NCBI RefSeq assembly: GCF_006094275.1
Contig: NZ_CP034412.1
Coordinates: 2,356,001-2,420,000, forward strand
Direction: 5' to 3'
Length of the DNA stretch: 64,000 bases
From: Glutamicibacter creatinolyticus
Lineage (GTDB): Bacteria; Actinomycetota; Actinomycetes; Actinomycetales; Micrococcaceae
The translations under genes were made by a program, and so were the position numbers. The notes under the pieces were generated by a model, which was not told where the DNA came from, did not search any database, and saw nothing but the letters and a program-made list of their open reading frames with translations. Shown here one piece after another: positions 46,719 through 55,716 of the stretch. Every line of letters begins with the position of its first letter. The first letter of the stretch is position 1.

Positions 46719-47996
46719 CTAGGGTTCGGGGTGGCGGGAATCGTAGCGCAGGAAGCCGCGGCGCCAGCGCACCAGCAGCACGGCCACCAGCACACAGCAC
46801 AACCCCCCAACCACCAGGGTCAGCCCCTCACCCAGGAAGCCCGCGGCGCCTCCGGAGAGCATCTCCCCGACCCGCGGCCCACCGGCGACCACCACGATGA
46901 ACACTCCCTGAAGCCGGCCCCGCATCTGATCCGGGGCCGCGACCTGCAAGATGGTGGTGCGGAAGACCGAGGAAATGGAATCCGCGATCCCGGCCAGCAG
47001 CATGAAGAACATCGCCGGAAGCAGCCACCCGCTGGCCGCCTCGGGCCCGGAGGGCTGCCCGGCGGCCAGCACCACGATCACGCCCAGCGCGCTGATCGCC
47101 ACACCCCAGATGCACACGCTGATGAACACGGCCACACCCTGGCGGTTGATCCGGCTGTAGGTGCCGGAGAACAGCCCGGCCAGCAGGGCACCACAGGCCG
47201 CGGAGGCCAGGAGGATGCCCACCGTGGTCTCTCCCCCGCCGATCATCACCGCGCCGATGGCCGGCAGCAGCGCCCTGGGCGCCGCCAGGATCATGGCCGC
47301 CATGTCGATCAGGAAGGTCATGCTGATATTCGGCTGGGTCTTCAGGTAGCGCAGCCCGTCGATGACCGATGAAAGACCCCGTCTGGCGACCTGTTCGGCC
47401 GCCGGCAGGGCCGGCAGGCGGAAGACCGACCACACGGCCGCGGTGAACGTGATGGCGTCAAGGGAATACGTCCACTGGTACCCGAACTGGGCCACCAGCA
47501 GCCCGCCCAGCAGCGGGCCGACCATCTGCGCCACCCCGAAGGTGACCATGTTCAGCGAATTGGCCGCCGGCAGCAGGTCGCGGCGGACAATGGAGGGAAT
47601 GATGGCCCCACGGGTGGGCTGGTTGATGCCCGCGGCCGCCGAATGCAGGGCCATCAACCCGTAGAGGACCCACACGCTGCCCACCTGCAGCCACGCCTGC
47701 AGCGCCAGCGCGCCGGTGATGACCCACAACGCCAGGCCCGAGTACAGCGCCACCTTGCGCCGGTCGTGCGTGTCGGCGATGGCCCCGCCGTAGAGCCCGG
47801 TGATGATCAGCGGCACCAGGGTGAACGCGCCCAGCAAGCCAACATGGAAGCTGGACTGGGTCAGCGCATAGACTTCCAGGCTGACCGCGATCAGGGTCAT
47901 TTGGGTTCCCACGGCGGAGAGCGAGTTGCCGATCCACAACCGGCGGTAGGCCGGGCTTTGCCGCAGCGGGGCGACATCCATCAAAAAACTGGGCAC
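46719..47996 (-). CDS. MFS transporter, EntS-like
   Basis: 425 residues with about twelve hydrophobic segments; the YRRLWIGNSLSAVGTQMTLI start and LYGGAIADTHDRRKVALYSG loop typify the EntS/MFS_3 family, which exports siderophores, drugs or other small molecules. ATG at 47996 (an in-frame ATG at 47981 is possible). Divergent from the Fur-family gene, with 112 bases between starts, hinting that Fur controls it by metal status; the substrate is not known. Confidence 0.9.
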   Translation of the reverse strand: MPSFLMDVAPLRQSPAYRRLWIGNSLSAVGTQMTLIAVSLEVYALTQSSFHVGLLGAFTLVPLIITGLYGGAIADTHDRRKVALYSGLALWVITGALALQAWLQVGSVWVLYGLMALHSAAAGINQPTRGAIIPSIVRRDLLPAANSLNMVTFGVAQMVGPLLGGLLVAQFGYQWTYSLDAITFTAAVWSVFRLPALPAAEQVARRGLSSVIDGLRYLKTQPNISMTFLIDMAAMILAAPRALLPAIGAVMIGGGETTVGILLASAACGALLAGLFSGTYSRINRQGVAVFISVCIWGVAISALGVIVVLAAGQPSGPEAASGWLLPAMFFMLLAGIADSISSVFRTTILQVAAPDQMRGRLQGVFIVVVAGGPRVGEMLSGGAAGFLGEGLTLVVGGLCCVLVAVLLVRWRRGFLRYDSRHPEP

Positions 47997-48072
47997 CCCA
48001 AGATCCTACGCATCCTTGCCCCCTCACCGGCTCCCGGGATGGTGGCCCGCCGTCATGTGACGAGATCACCGG

Positions 48073-48101
48073 TTGACAGATCCCAAGCACCTGCGTGCAA
48101 T
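48073..48101 (+). promoter_or_regulatory. Promoter of the fur-family gene, probably giving a leaderless mRNA
   Basis: TTGACA (48073-48078), 17-base spacer, TGCAAT (48096-48101), then seven bases to the ATG at 48109. The transcription start would fall at or next to that ATG, and no ribosome site precedes it at normal spacing. Confidence 0.55.
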
Positions 48102-48108
48102 GGTGGGT

Positions 48109-48540
48109 ATGGATTACGCCAAACTGCTGCACGATAACGACCTGAAGGCCACCGGTGCACGTTTGGCGTTGCTTAGGCAGCTGGCCACCGAACCGCACCA
48201 GAGCGCCGAGGCCCTGGCCCGCGCCCTGTCCGAGGGTCAGGTCGCACTCAGCTCGCAGGCGGTCTACAACGCGGTCAACGACCTGACCGATCACGGGATC
48301 CTGCGCCGGTTCACGGTGCCCGGCACGGCGGCCCGTTATGAGATTGACCCGCACGACAACCACCACCATGCCGTGTGCGTTACGTGCGGGCGGGTGGAGA
48401 ATGTTCCCTGCGCCCACGGCTCCGCCCCCTGCTTCCACCCCGGTGGGGCCACCAGCTTCAGCATCGACATCGCCGACGTGCTGTTCTACGGGCAGTGCAA
48501 GGAAGGCTGTGCGCTGGGCGATCAAGTGGTGGCAGGTTAG
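48109..48540 (+). CDS. Fur-family metal-responsive repressor
   Basis: 143 residues. Winged-helix DNA-binding domain (residues about 6-80, HDNDLKATGARLALLRQLAT and SSQAVYNAVNDLTDHGILR), then the metal-binding core HDNHHHAVCVTCGRVENV with CxxC and a second pair in GQCKEGCALG, as in FurA. It could sense iron, zinc or peroxide; FurA proteins near catalase genes are peroxide/iron sensors, but no katG is adjacent. The ATG at 48109 fits the promoter better than 48100 or a TTG at 48073. Divergent from the MFS exporter. Confidence 0.9.
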   Translation: MDYAKLLHDNDLKATGARLALLRQLATEPHQSAEALARALSEGQVALSSQAVYNAVNDLTDHGILRRFTVPGTAARYEIDPHDNHHHAVCVTCGRVENVPCAHGSAPCFHPGGATSFSIDIADVLFYGQCKEGCALGDQVVAG

Positions 48541-48716
48541 GCGCCATCCGGCCCACGGGCGGATGAACCACGGTTTGTGTAGGGCGCATGACCGAACCGA
48601 TGACGAAACCGGGGCGGTGGAGCAGTAACCTTTAATGGCGCCCGTTGCCCCTTGGCAGCTTCCAATGTGGCGTCGCACCCCTTTCCCGGTCCACCACAGA
48701 TTGGCAACCACAGACT

Positions 48717-49655
48717 ATGACTGACACCGCTGGTGCCTCCCCGCGCTCCCCACGCAGCATTGGCATTTTGCAAGGCACCAGCGCATACCTGGTCTGGGGA
48801 CTGCTGCCGCTGTACTTCCTGTTGCTGCCCGAGATCTCCGCGTTTGAATTCGTGGCGCTGCGGGTGGTGTTTTCCCTGGTCTTCTGTTTCCTGCTGCTGG
48901 CGGTGACCCGGCAGCTGCGGGACCTGGGGACCTTGCTGCGCGACCGGAAGACCACGGCCCGCCTGGTCCTTGCCAGCGTGCTCATCGCGGTGAACTGGAC
49001 GCTTTACGCCTTCGCGGTGCTTTCCGGGCACGTGCTGGAGGCCTCGCTGGGCTACTTCATCAACCCCTTGGTCGCCATCGCGCTGGGCGTCTTTGTCCTG
49101 AAGGAACGCCTCTCGACCCTGCAGTGGGTGGCCATTGGGTTCGCCGTGGCGGCAGTGGTGGTGCTCACCGCCGGCCTGGGCCGGGTCCCGTGGATCTCCC
49201 TGGGCCTGGCCTTCTCCTTCGGACTTTACGGGCTGGTCAAGAACCAGGTGGGCAAGAAGGGCACGGCCCTGGCCACGCTCAGTGTGGAAACCATTGCCCT
49301 GACCCCGGTGGCGCTGGTCTTCATTGGGGTGCTGACCTATCAGGGCACCTCGGCGCTGTTCGCCGACGGCGTCCCAGGGTTCTGGCTGCTGGCCACCAGC
49401 GGGATCATTACCGCGGTGCCGCTGATCCTGTTTGGCGGTGCGGCCCGCCGGCTGCCGCTGAGCACCCTGGGTTCCCTGCAGTTCCTGGCTCCCATCGGCC
49501 AGTTCATCCTGGGCCTGCTGGTGTTCCATGAGGTCATGCCCCTCGAGCGCTGGGTGGGCTTCATCCTGGTCTGGATTGCGGTGATCCTGATCGTGGTTGA
49601 CATGTTCCGTGCCCCGCGCACCGGTTCCCTGCCCGAGCCCAAGACCGTGAGCTGA
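48717..49655 (+). CDS. rarD: RarD-like EamA-family transporter
   Basis: 312 residues, ten predicted membrane helices of the drug/metabolite transporter superfamily. The QGTSAYLVWGLLPLYFLLLP and LIAVNWTLYAFAVLSGHVLE stretches are typical of RarD (chloramphenicol-resistance-linked permease). ATG at 48717; a longer frame to 48645 has no ribosome site. Substrate unknown. Confidence 0.9.
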   Translation: MTDTAGASPRSPRSIGILQGTSAYLVWGLLPLYFLLLPEISAFEFVALRVVFSLVFCFLLLAVTRQLRDLGTLLRDRKTTARLVLASVLIAVNWTLYAFAVLSGHVLEASLGYFINPLVAIALGVFVLKERLSTLQWVAIGFAVAAVVVLTAGLGRVPWISLGLAFSFGLYGLVKNQVGKKGTALATLSVETIALTPVALVFIGVLTYQGTSALFADGVPGFWLLATSGIITAVPLILFGGAARRLPLSTLGSLQFLAPIGQFILGLLVFHEVMPLERWVGFILVWIAVILIVVDMFRAPRTGSLPEPKTVS

Positions 49656-49736
49656 GCGCGCCGACCCGTGCTGCGTTCCCCGCCTCTGGCCGGGCAGGGG
49701 GCTTGCCCTGCCCGTGGTGTTCGCTAGGGTGATTTC

Positions 49737-50276
49737 ATGTCCACCCTTCAACAACTGAGCCTGTGCCCGCCCCAACGGCAGGATGTGCCGGAACTGCACC
49801 GCATCTTTGCCGACCCCCGGGTGTGGAGCCATGCGCCGGCCAAACGCCATGCCAACGTGGAGAAGACCATGGCCATGGTGGAGGCCTGGCGGGGCTGCTG
49901 GCGGCGTGAGGGGTTGGGCCCCTGGGTGATTCGGGCCGCCGGTTCCCGGCAGATCATTGGCTATGGCGGATGTTCGCTTACCCGCAAGTCCTTCTGGAAC
50001 CTGGGGTACCGGTTCGCGGTGTCCGCCCAGGGGCAGGGCTTCGCCACGCAGGTGGCGCGCCAGGCCGTGGGCCAGGCGAACCGGCACCGCCCCGAGGCCC
50101 CGGTGGTCGCCTCCCTGCTGGAACACAATGCGGCCTCGGCACGGGTTGCCCAGAAACTGGGATTCACCCTGGCCTACCGCGGTCCCGACCGGGGCAACCC
50201 GGATGCACAGGCCATCCGGCTCATCTATGCGGACCGGGCACTGGAGGGCCACCAGCTGGAGCTGATGGTGGGCTGA
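49737..50276 (+). CDS. GNAT acetyltransferase (RimJ/RimL-like)
   Basis: 179 residues, Acetyltransf_3 type. The AcCoA-binding region VSAQGQGFATQVARQAVGQA and NAASARVAQKLGFTLAYRG are diagnostic. Acts on a protein N-terminus, amino acid or small molecule; not determinable. ATG at 49737. Separated by 80 bases from rarD and followed by a shared terminator. Confidence 0.88.
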   Translation: MSTLQQLSLCPPQRQDVPELHRIFADPRVWSHAPAKRHANVEKTMAMVEAWRGCWRREGLGPWVIRAAGSRQIIGYGGCSLTRKSFWNLGYRFAVSAQGQGFATQVARQAVGQANRHRPEAPVVASLLEHNAASARVAQKLGFTLAYRGPDRGNPDAQAIRLIYADRALEGHQLELMVG

Positions 50277-50320
50277 GCTCCCGCCCCGCCCCAGCCGGCT
50301 GGCTGCAGGGGAGGGCAAGA

Positions 50321-50367
50321 ACGACGCCGGGGTGCCAGAACCAATGGTCCTGGCACCCCGGCGTCGT
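50321..50367. terminator. Bidirectional terminator between GNAT gene and gabT
   Basis: Eighteen-base perfect stem ACGACGCCGGGGTGCCAG with complement, 11-base loop, between convergent genes. Confidence 0.85.
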
Positions 50368-50411
50368 GCTCACCGGATCCCCGAGCTTGAAAACAGGGTC
50401 CCGGTGAAGAA

Positions 50412-51752
50412 CTAGGCGTGCTGGCGGATGGCCGCTTCCAGCACGTCGAAGCCGTCGGTGAGCAGTTCGTCGCTGATCACCAGCGGCGGCAGCAGGCGGA
50501 CGACGTTGCCGTAGGTGCCGCAGGTCAGGATCAGCACACCGTCCTCCAGGCACTGGGCGGCGACCTTCTTGGTCAGCTCCGCGTCCGGCTCCTTGCCGCC
50601 GGGCTTGACGAATTCGATGGCCACCATGGCCCCGCGGCCGCGCACGTCACCCACGGCCGGGACGTCCTTCTGCAGCGCGGTGAAGCGCTCGAAGAACTGG
50701 GATTCGATTTCGCGGGCACGGCCGGGCAGGTCCTGCTCGTCCATGAACTTGATGCTCTCCAGGGCCGCGGCCACGGCGACCGGGTTGCCGCCGTAGGTGC
50801 CGCCCAGTCCACCGCCGTGCACGGAGTCCAGCAGTTCGGCGCGGCCCACCACACCGGACAGCGGCATGCCCCCGGCGATGCCCTTGGCCACGGTCACCAG
50901 GTCCGGTTCGATGCCCTCGATGTCGGAGGCGAACCAGGCGCCGGAACGGGCGAAGCCGGCCTGGACTTCGTCGGCGATGAACACGATGCCGTTTTCCTTG
51001 GCCCATTCGGCGACCCGCGGCAGGAAGCCGGTGGCCGGGACGATGAAGCCGCCCTCACCCTGGATCGGTTCAATGATGATCGCGGCGATCTGGTCCCCGC
51101 CGATCTGCTTTTCCATGGCCAGGATGGCGCGCTCGGCGGCTTCCTTGCCGGAGATGTTCGGGTTTTCCTCACGGTACGGGTAGCTCATCGGCATCCGGTA
51201 GATTTCCGGGGCCAGCGGGCCGAAGCCGCGCTTGTAGGGGGCGGCCTTGGCGGTGAGGCCCATGGTGAGGTTGGTGCGTCCATGGTAGGCGTGGTCGAAG
51301 GCCACCACGGCCTGGCGCCCGGTGGCCACACGGGCTACCTTGATGGCGTTCTCCACGGCCTCGGCGCCGGAGTTGAAGAACACGGCCCGCTTTTCGAACT
51401 CGCCCGGGGTGATGGCCACCAGCTTTTCGGCCAGTTCAATGTAGTTCTCGTACGGGGCCACCATGAAGCAGGTGTGGGTGAAGCGCGCGGCCTGCTCGGC
51501 CACCGCCTTGGCCACTGCCTGGTTGGAGGCACCCACGGTGGTCACTGCGATGCCCGACCCGAGGTCGATGAGCTGGTTGCCGTCAACGTCAACGATGATG
51601 CCGCCGTCAACATCGGCGGCGTAGACCGGAAGAGTGGAGGCAACACCGGCGGCCACGGACTTCTGGCGGCGGGCGGTCAGCTCCTGGGACTTCGGACCTG
51701 GGAATGCACCGTTTACCTTGCGCTTCTGTTCGATACGGTATGAGACGTCCAC
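50412..51752 (-). CDS. gabT: 4-aminobutyrate aminotransferase
   Basis: 446 residues, class III PLP aminotransferase making succinate semialdehyde from GABA. Conserved parts: LIDLGSGIAVTTVGASNQAV, FFNSGAEAVENAIKVAR, FDHAYHGRTNLTMGL, FIADEVQAGFARSGAWFA (PLP Asp), and the Schiff-base Lys in TVAKGIAGGMPLSGVVGR. The GTG at 51752 has AAAGGAG upstream. Flanked by metPS and a PucR regulator; no gabD adjacent in this window. Confidence 0.93.
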   Translation of the reverse strand: MDVSYRIEQKRKVNGAFPGPKSQELTARRQKSVAAGVASTLPVYAADVDGGIIVDVDGNQLIDLGSGIAVTTVGASNQAVAKAVAEQAARFTHTCFMVAPYENYIELAEKLVAITPGEFEKRAVFFNSGAEAVENAIKVARVATGRQAVVAFDHAYHGRTNLTMGLTAKAAPYKRGFGPLAPEIYRMPMSYPYREENPNISGKEAAERAILAMEKQIGGDQIAAIIIEPIQGEGGFIVPATGFLPRVAEWAKENGIVFIADEVQAGFARSGAWFASDIEGIEPDLVTVAKGIAGGMPLSGVVGRAELLDSVHGGGLGGTYGGNPVAVAAALESIKFMDEQDLPGRAREIESQFFERFTALQKDVPAVGDVRGRGAMVAIEFVKPGGKEPDAELTKKVAAQCLEDGVLILTCGTYGNVVRLLPPLVISDELLTDGFDVLEAAIRQHA

Positions 51753-51963
51753 AGCAAGCTCCTTTCCTCAAATGGGGGCCGGGCCTGGATCCTGCCGGCC
51801 CTAAGTCTGTCGTACTCATAGCAGGATATGACGCGGTTTCGACGCGTCCAACCGCCGTGGCACAGGCGCGCGAAGCAGTATTTGTGCAGCTGCACAGACA
51901 AGGGCGCGGCGGTGAAGAATCGCTTCCCCACCGCCGCGCCCCGAGGTGTTCTGGCAGCCCCGG

Positions 51964-52110
51964 CTACAGCTGGGTCGGTGCCTCAATCAGGTCATCTTCC
52001 GGATCATCGGGTACATCCGGGTGACGTGACAGGTTGATCAGTGCCAGCACCAGCCCACCCCAGATGGTGAGCATGGCGATGATCATGAAGACAATGGCAA
52101 TTCCAGTCAT
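51964..52110 (-). CDS. metS: Methionine/alanine importer small subunit MetS
   Basis: 48-residue protein: one membrane helix (GIAIVFMIIAMLTIWGGLVL) then an acidic tail (HPDVPDDPEDDLIEAP). It begins two bases after the stop of the NSS-transporter gene, with AAGAGGT seven bases before the ATG. Corynebacterium glutamicum MetPS is a Na+-dependent methionine/alanine importer that needs such a small subunit, so the identification rests on both sequence and position. Confidence 0.9.
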   Translation of the reverse strand: MTGIAIVFMIIAMLTIWGGLVLALINLSRHPDVPDDPEDDLIEAPTQL

Positions 52111-52112
52111 GG

Positions 52113-53711
52113 CTAGTACCTCTTCACAGTGGTGTCGGGCAGTTCCTCATCGAGGACCTTGGCCTTGTGCTGTTCGAATTCCGGGTCGTTGAGCTTCGAG
52201 CCACGACTCCAGGGAATCAGCGAGAGCAGCACCGCGAAGACGATCAGCGCTCCGGCCATGCCCCAGCCAAAGATCCCGTTGAACCACGCCGGGTAGCCGG
52301 AGTACTGTTCGCCGATCTTGCTCTGCAGTTCGTTGAGCAGCATGTAACCCAGCGCTGCCGGGCCAACGCCGCCGACCAGGACCATCCACCCGGTGCCCAG
52401 CTTGATGGAGCTGTGGCGGTTCAGGTGCTTGGCCAGCTTCGGCAGGGCCCCCAGTCCGGCGCCGACCACGATCACGGTGACCAGGGCGCAGGCCAGGATG
52501 CCGAACTGGTTGACGAAGGCATCGAGCGTATCCAGCAGGTACAGCGAGGTGGTGGTGGAGAACAGGGCCAGGGAGATCAGCCCGATCGGCACGGTGACGA
52601 TCAGGGTCGCCGCCTTGCGGTTCCATCCCAGCTTGTCCTGGAACGCCGCGACAATCACCTCAAGGATTGAGATCAATGAGGTCAGGCCAGCGAAGACCAG
52701 CGAGCCGAAGAACAGCACGCCCAGCAGGGCCCCGAGCGGTGCCTGCGAGACGATGGTCGGGAACGCGATGAACGCCAGCCCGATGCCGCCGCTGACCACG
52801 TCGCCGACTGCGGCCCCGGTGTTGTGGGCCATGAAGCCCAGGGCGGCGAACACGCCGATGCCGGCCAGGATCTCAAAGCCCGAGTTGGCGAAGGCCACCA
52901 CGTAGCCCGAGCCGGTCAGGTCGGTCTTGCGGCGCAGGTAGGAGGAGTAGGTGACCATGATGCCAAAGGCCACCGAGAGGGAGAAGAAGATGTGGCCGAA
53001 CGCCGCCGCCCACACCGCCGGGTTCATTAAGGCCTCCCAGTTCGGGGTGAAGAACGCGTTCAGGCCGTCCATGGCGCCGGGCAGGAAGACCGACTGGACC
53101 ACCAGCAGCACGAACATCACGATCAGCAGCGGCATGAAGACCACGTTCGCGCGGGCAATGCCCTTGTTCACACCGGCCACCATGATGATGATGGTCACGG
53201 CCCATACGGCCAGGATCGGGAAGAAGACGCGGGAAACAATGTCGAAGGACACCCCGACGTTGTCGGCCACGTTCAGGAACTCGCCCATGAAGAAGCCTTC
53301 GGCGTCATCGCCCCACGCCTTGCTCAGCGAGAACCAGGCGTACATGGCCGCCCAGCCGATGATCGCGGCGTAGTAGATGGCAATGATGAAGCAGATCAGC
53401 ACCTGCCACCAGCCCAGCACTTCGGCCTTGCGGTTCAGGCGGCGGTAGGCCAGCGGGGCGGAGCCGCGGAAGCGGTGACCGACCGAGTAGTCAAGGAACA
53501 GCAACGGAATGCCGGCACACAGGATCGCTACCAGGTAGGGGATCAAGAATGCGCCGCCACCGTTTTCGTAGGCAACGTAGGGGAAACGCCAGATGTTTCC
53601 CAGACCGACAGCGGAGCCGATGGCGGACAGGATGAACAACTTGCGCGAGGAGAAGACCTCGCGTTGTCCTGTCGCCTTGCGGGCGCCTCGTACTGAAGAT
53701 GGAGTGTTCAT
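52113..53711 (-). CDS. metP: Sodium-dependent amino-acid transporter, NSS family (MetP-like)
   Basis: 532 residues, twelve or so helices. The neurotransmitter:sodium symporter signature GSAVGLGNIWRFPYVAYENG is followed by GAFLIPYLVAILCAGIPLLF; the sodium/substrate sites are in these unwound helices. With MetS downstream it is most likely a methionine/alanine importer; other amino acids are possible. ATG at 53711. Divergent from the PucR-family regulator, 113 bases away. Confidence 0.92.
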   Translation of the reverse strand: MNTPSSVRGARKATGQREVFSSRKLFILSAIGSAVGLGNIWRFPYVAYENGGGAFLIPYLVAILCAGIPLLFLDYSVGHRFRGSAPLAYRRLNRKAEVLGWWQVLICFIIAIYYAAIIGWAAMYAWFSLSKAWGDDAEGFFMGEFLNVADNVGVSFDIVSRVFFPILAVWAVTIIIMVAGVNKGIARANVVFMPLLIVMFVLLVVQSVFLPGAMDGLNAFFTPNWEALMNPAVWAAAFGHIFFSLSVAFGIMVTYSSYLRRKTDLTGSGYVVAFANSGFEILAGIGVFAALGFMAHNTGAAVGDVVSGGIGLAFIAFPTIVSQAPLGALLGVLFFGSLVFAGLTSLISILEVIVAAFQDKLGWNRKAATLIVTVPIGLISLALFSTTTSLYLLDTLDAFVNQFGILACALVTVIVVGAGLGALPKLAKHLNRHSSIKLGTGWMVLVGGVGPAALGYMLLNELQSKIGEQYSGYPAWFNGIFGWGMAGALIVFAVLLSLIPWSRGSKLNDPEFEQHKAKVLDEELPDTTVKRY

Positions 53712-53824
53712 GTGATTAACCTAACCTAGAACAACTAGCATATGTGTGAAATGGCTGTTTTAGTTCCTTGTCAAGGGGTTTTCCCCATCGCGGCTGCGCA
53801 CAATTCAGAGCCTAAACTTTAAGC

Positions 53825-55228
53825 ATGGCAATCACCCTTGGAGCCCTGCTTGAGCATGACGAGCTTGATTTGCGCCCGCTCAATGACTTTTCGAAAACCC
53901 GCGAGACATCCATCACGTGGGCCGCGATCACCGAGCTGCTGGACCCTTCGGAGTTCCTCACCGGCGAGGAGATCGTGCTGACCACCGGGGTGCGCCAGAA
54001 GACCACCGCAAGCCAGCGCGAGTTCGTGCGCCTGCTGGCCGAGAACGGGGTGATTGCCCTGGGGTACGGGACGGGGCTGGGGCACAAGAACGTGCCGCAC
54101 AGCATCCTGAAGGCGGCCGCCGAGGTCAACCTGCCGGTCTTCGAGGTCCCGTACCAGACCCCCTTCGCGGCAATCACCAAGCTGATTGCCGAGGAACTGA
54201 ACCGCTTCCACCTGCAGCAGCTGCAGCAGCTGCTGAACTCCCACCAGCGGCTGACCCGCACGCTGCTCTCCTCCAGCCTGGACAGCATGCTCGGCGAGCT
54301 GGCGAACATGCTGGGCACCGACGTGGCGGTCTCCCTGTACGGCACCCAAATCTACGGTCCGGACTTCCGCACGGGCACCTGGCACCAGCTGCCGATCGCC
54401 ACCGGAATGCGCGACCAGGGGGCGTTGTACCTGGCCGAACCCTATGAGCACGATGCGCTGGTGGAGTACGCCCAGTCCCTGATTGGCCTGGAGCTGGCCA
54501 ACAAGGCGCGGCTGCTTGAATCCCACCGGTTGGGCAACGGGCAGATCCTGGCCGATCTGGTGGCCGGCACGCTGGATGGCAGCGAGGCCGCCGACCGGCT
54601 GCGGGCGCTGGGCCTGGACCGGCAGCGCAACCACGTGGCCATCCTCATCCAGGCCGTCTCCGCGGCGTCGGTGCTGCCGAGCCTGCCGTTGCCCCCGCTG
54701 CTAGAGCAACAGGTCACCTCGATGATCGATGACCGTTTGGCGATGCTGCTCCCCCAGGAGCTGGCCGCGCAGGCGGTAACGCTGATCAGCGAGTACCTGG
54801 AGAAGGCCGGGATTCAGGCGTCCATTGGCTACGGCGGCAGCTATCCGGGGGCGCGCGGGGTGCGGTGGAGCTACTTTGAGGCACTGGAGGCGTTGCGCCA
54901 CGGGGAACGGGTTAATGCCCCGGCCAAGCTGTCGCTGACCTCCCTGCTGCTCACCGCCAAGGACGTGCCCATCCACGATCTGGCTGCCGAGGCACTGGGG
55001 CCGCTCCAGAAATTCGACCGGACCAACCGCGGCGAACTTGTGACCACGCTGCGCGAGTACTTCAAGCTGGACGGTTCGGTCGGCGCCGTGGCCGAGTCGC
55101 TGGGATTGCACCGCAACACGGTGCGCTACCGGCTGCAGCAGATCACCGAGCTCTCCGGCTACGACCCGACGGTCACCGGCGACCGGGTGCAGCTGTGGAT
55201 CGCATTAATCGCCCTGGAACTGGCCTGA
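53825..55228 (+). CDS. PucR-family transcriptional regulator
   Basis: 467 residues. The N-terminal PucR domain (DPSEFLTGEEIVLTTGVRQK through LPVFEVPYQTPFAAITKLIA) is followed by a GGDEF-like middle domain and a C-terminal helix-turn-helix SVGAVAESLGLHRNTVRYRL (HTH_30). PucR-type proteins activate purine or GABA catabolism; with gabT one gene away beyond metPS, control of either is plausible (the C. glutamicum GabR is of this type). ATG at 53825. Confidence 0.9.
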   Translation: MAITLGALLEHDELDLRPLNDFSKTRETSITWAAITELLDPSEFLTGEEIVLTTGVRQKTTASQREFVRLLAENGVIALGYGTGLGHKNVPHSILKAAAEVNLPVFEVPYQTPFAAITKLIAEELNRFHLQQLQQLLNSHQRLTRTLLSSSLDSMLGELANMLGTDVAVSLYGTQIYGPDFRTGTWHQLPIATGMRDQGALYLAEPYEHDALVEYAQSLIGLELANKARLLESHRLGNGQILADLVAGTLDGSEAADRLRALGLDRQRNHVAILIQAVSAASVLPSLPLPPLLEQQVTSMIDDRLAMLLPQELAAQAVTLISEYLEKAGIQASIGYGGSYPGARGVRWSYFEALEALRHGERVNAPAKLSLTSLLLTAKDVPIHDLAAEALGPLQKFDRTNRGELVTTLREYFKLDGSVGAVAESLGLHRNTVRYRLQQITELSGYDPTVTGDRVQLWIALIALELA

Positions 55229-55281
55229 GCGAGCGCCGCCCCGGTTCCCTGCCGGGGGCCGTGAGTCGATAGGATATTGAC

Positions 55282-55716
55282 ATGGCTGACATGTTCATTG
55301 AGAAGTTCCGTTCCCTGGTTCCCAAGTATCTGGATGACGCCTGGAGCCAAAGTGACGGGTTGAGCGCTGCGGAACTGGGTGAGGCACTGGAGGAGTCTCG
55401 GGTGCAAATCCCCCAGGTGCTGGAGGAGTTCTACCGTTCGCTGGGCAACTGCGAGGACTTCATGGAGGCCTACCACTACTTCTTCGACCCTGAGGAGCTG
55501 GAGGTGGAGGACGGCTACCTCTTGTTCCTGGAGGACGAGGAGGAAAAATTCGTCTGGGGCTTCAAGGTCAACCAGCTCGACGTGCCCGATCCGATTGTTT
55601 ACCGCCGCAACAACGCGCGCGGCAACTGGACCAGTGAGGAAGGAACGTTCAGCGAGTTCACGCTGGACATGTTCGCCTGGGTGTTCGAGGAGCTCAGCGC
55701 AGAATTGGAGAATTAG
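55282..55716 (+). CDS. SUKH (SMI1/KNR4-like) family protein
   Basis: 144 residues, acidic. QIPQVLEEFYRSLGNCEDFM and the FLEDEEEKFVWGFKVNQLDV middle match the SUKH fold, often an immunity protein against nuclease toxins or a scaffold. No toxin gene is adjacent. ATG at 55282, AGGATATTGAC upstream. Stop overlaps the HIT-gene GTG by one base (TAGTG), so coupled. Confidence 0.78.
   Translation: MADMFIEKFRSLVPKYLDDAWSQSDGLSAAELGEALEESRVQIPQVLEEFYRSLGNCEDFMEAYHYFFDPEELEVEDGYLLFLEDEEEKFVWGFKVNQLDVPDPIVYRRNNARGNWTSEEGTFSEFTLDMFAWVFEELSAELEN

Noticed and set aside
48537-50318. 593-codon minus-strand frame over rarD and the GNAT gene
   Set aside because: Shadow of two real genes, rich in Gln, Pro, His and Gly.
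50418-51743. 441-codon plus-strand frame opposite gabT
   Set aside because: Shadow of a conserved aminotransferase gene.
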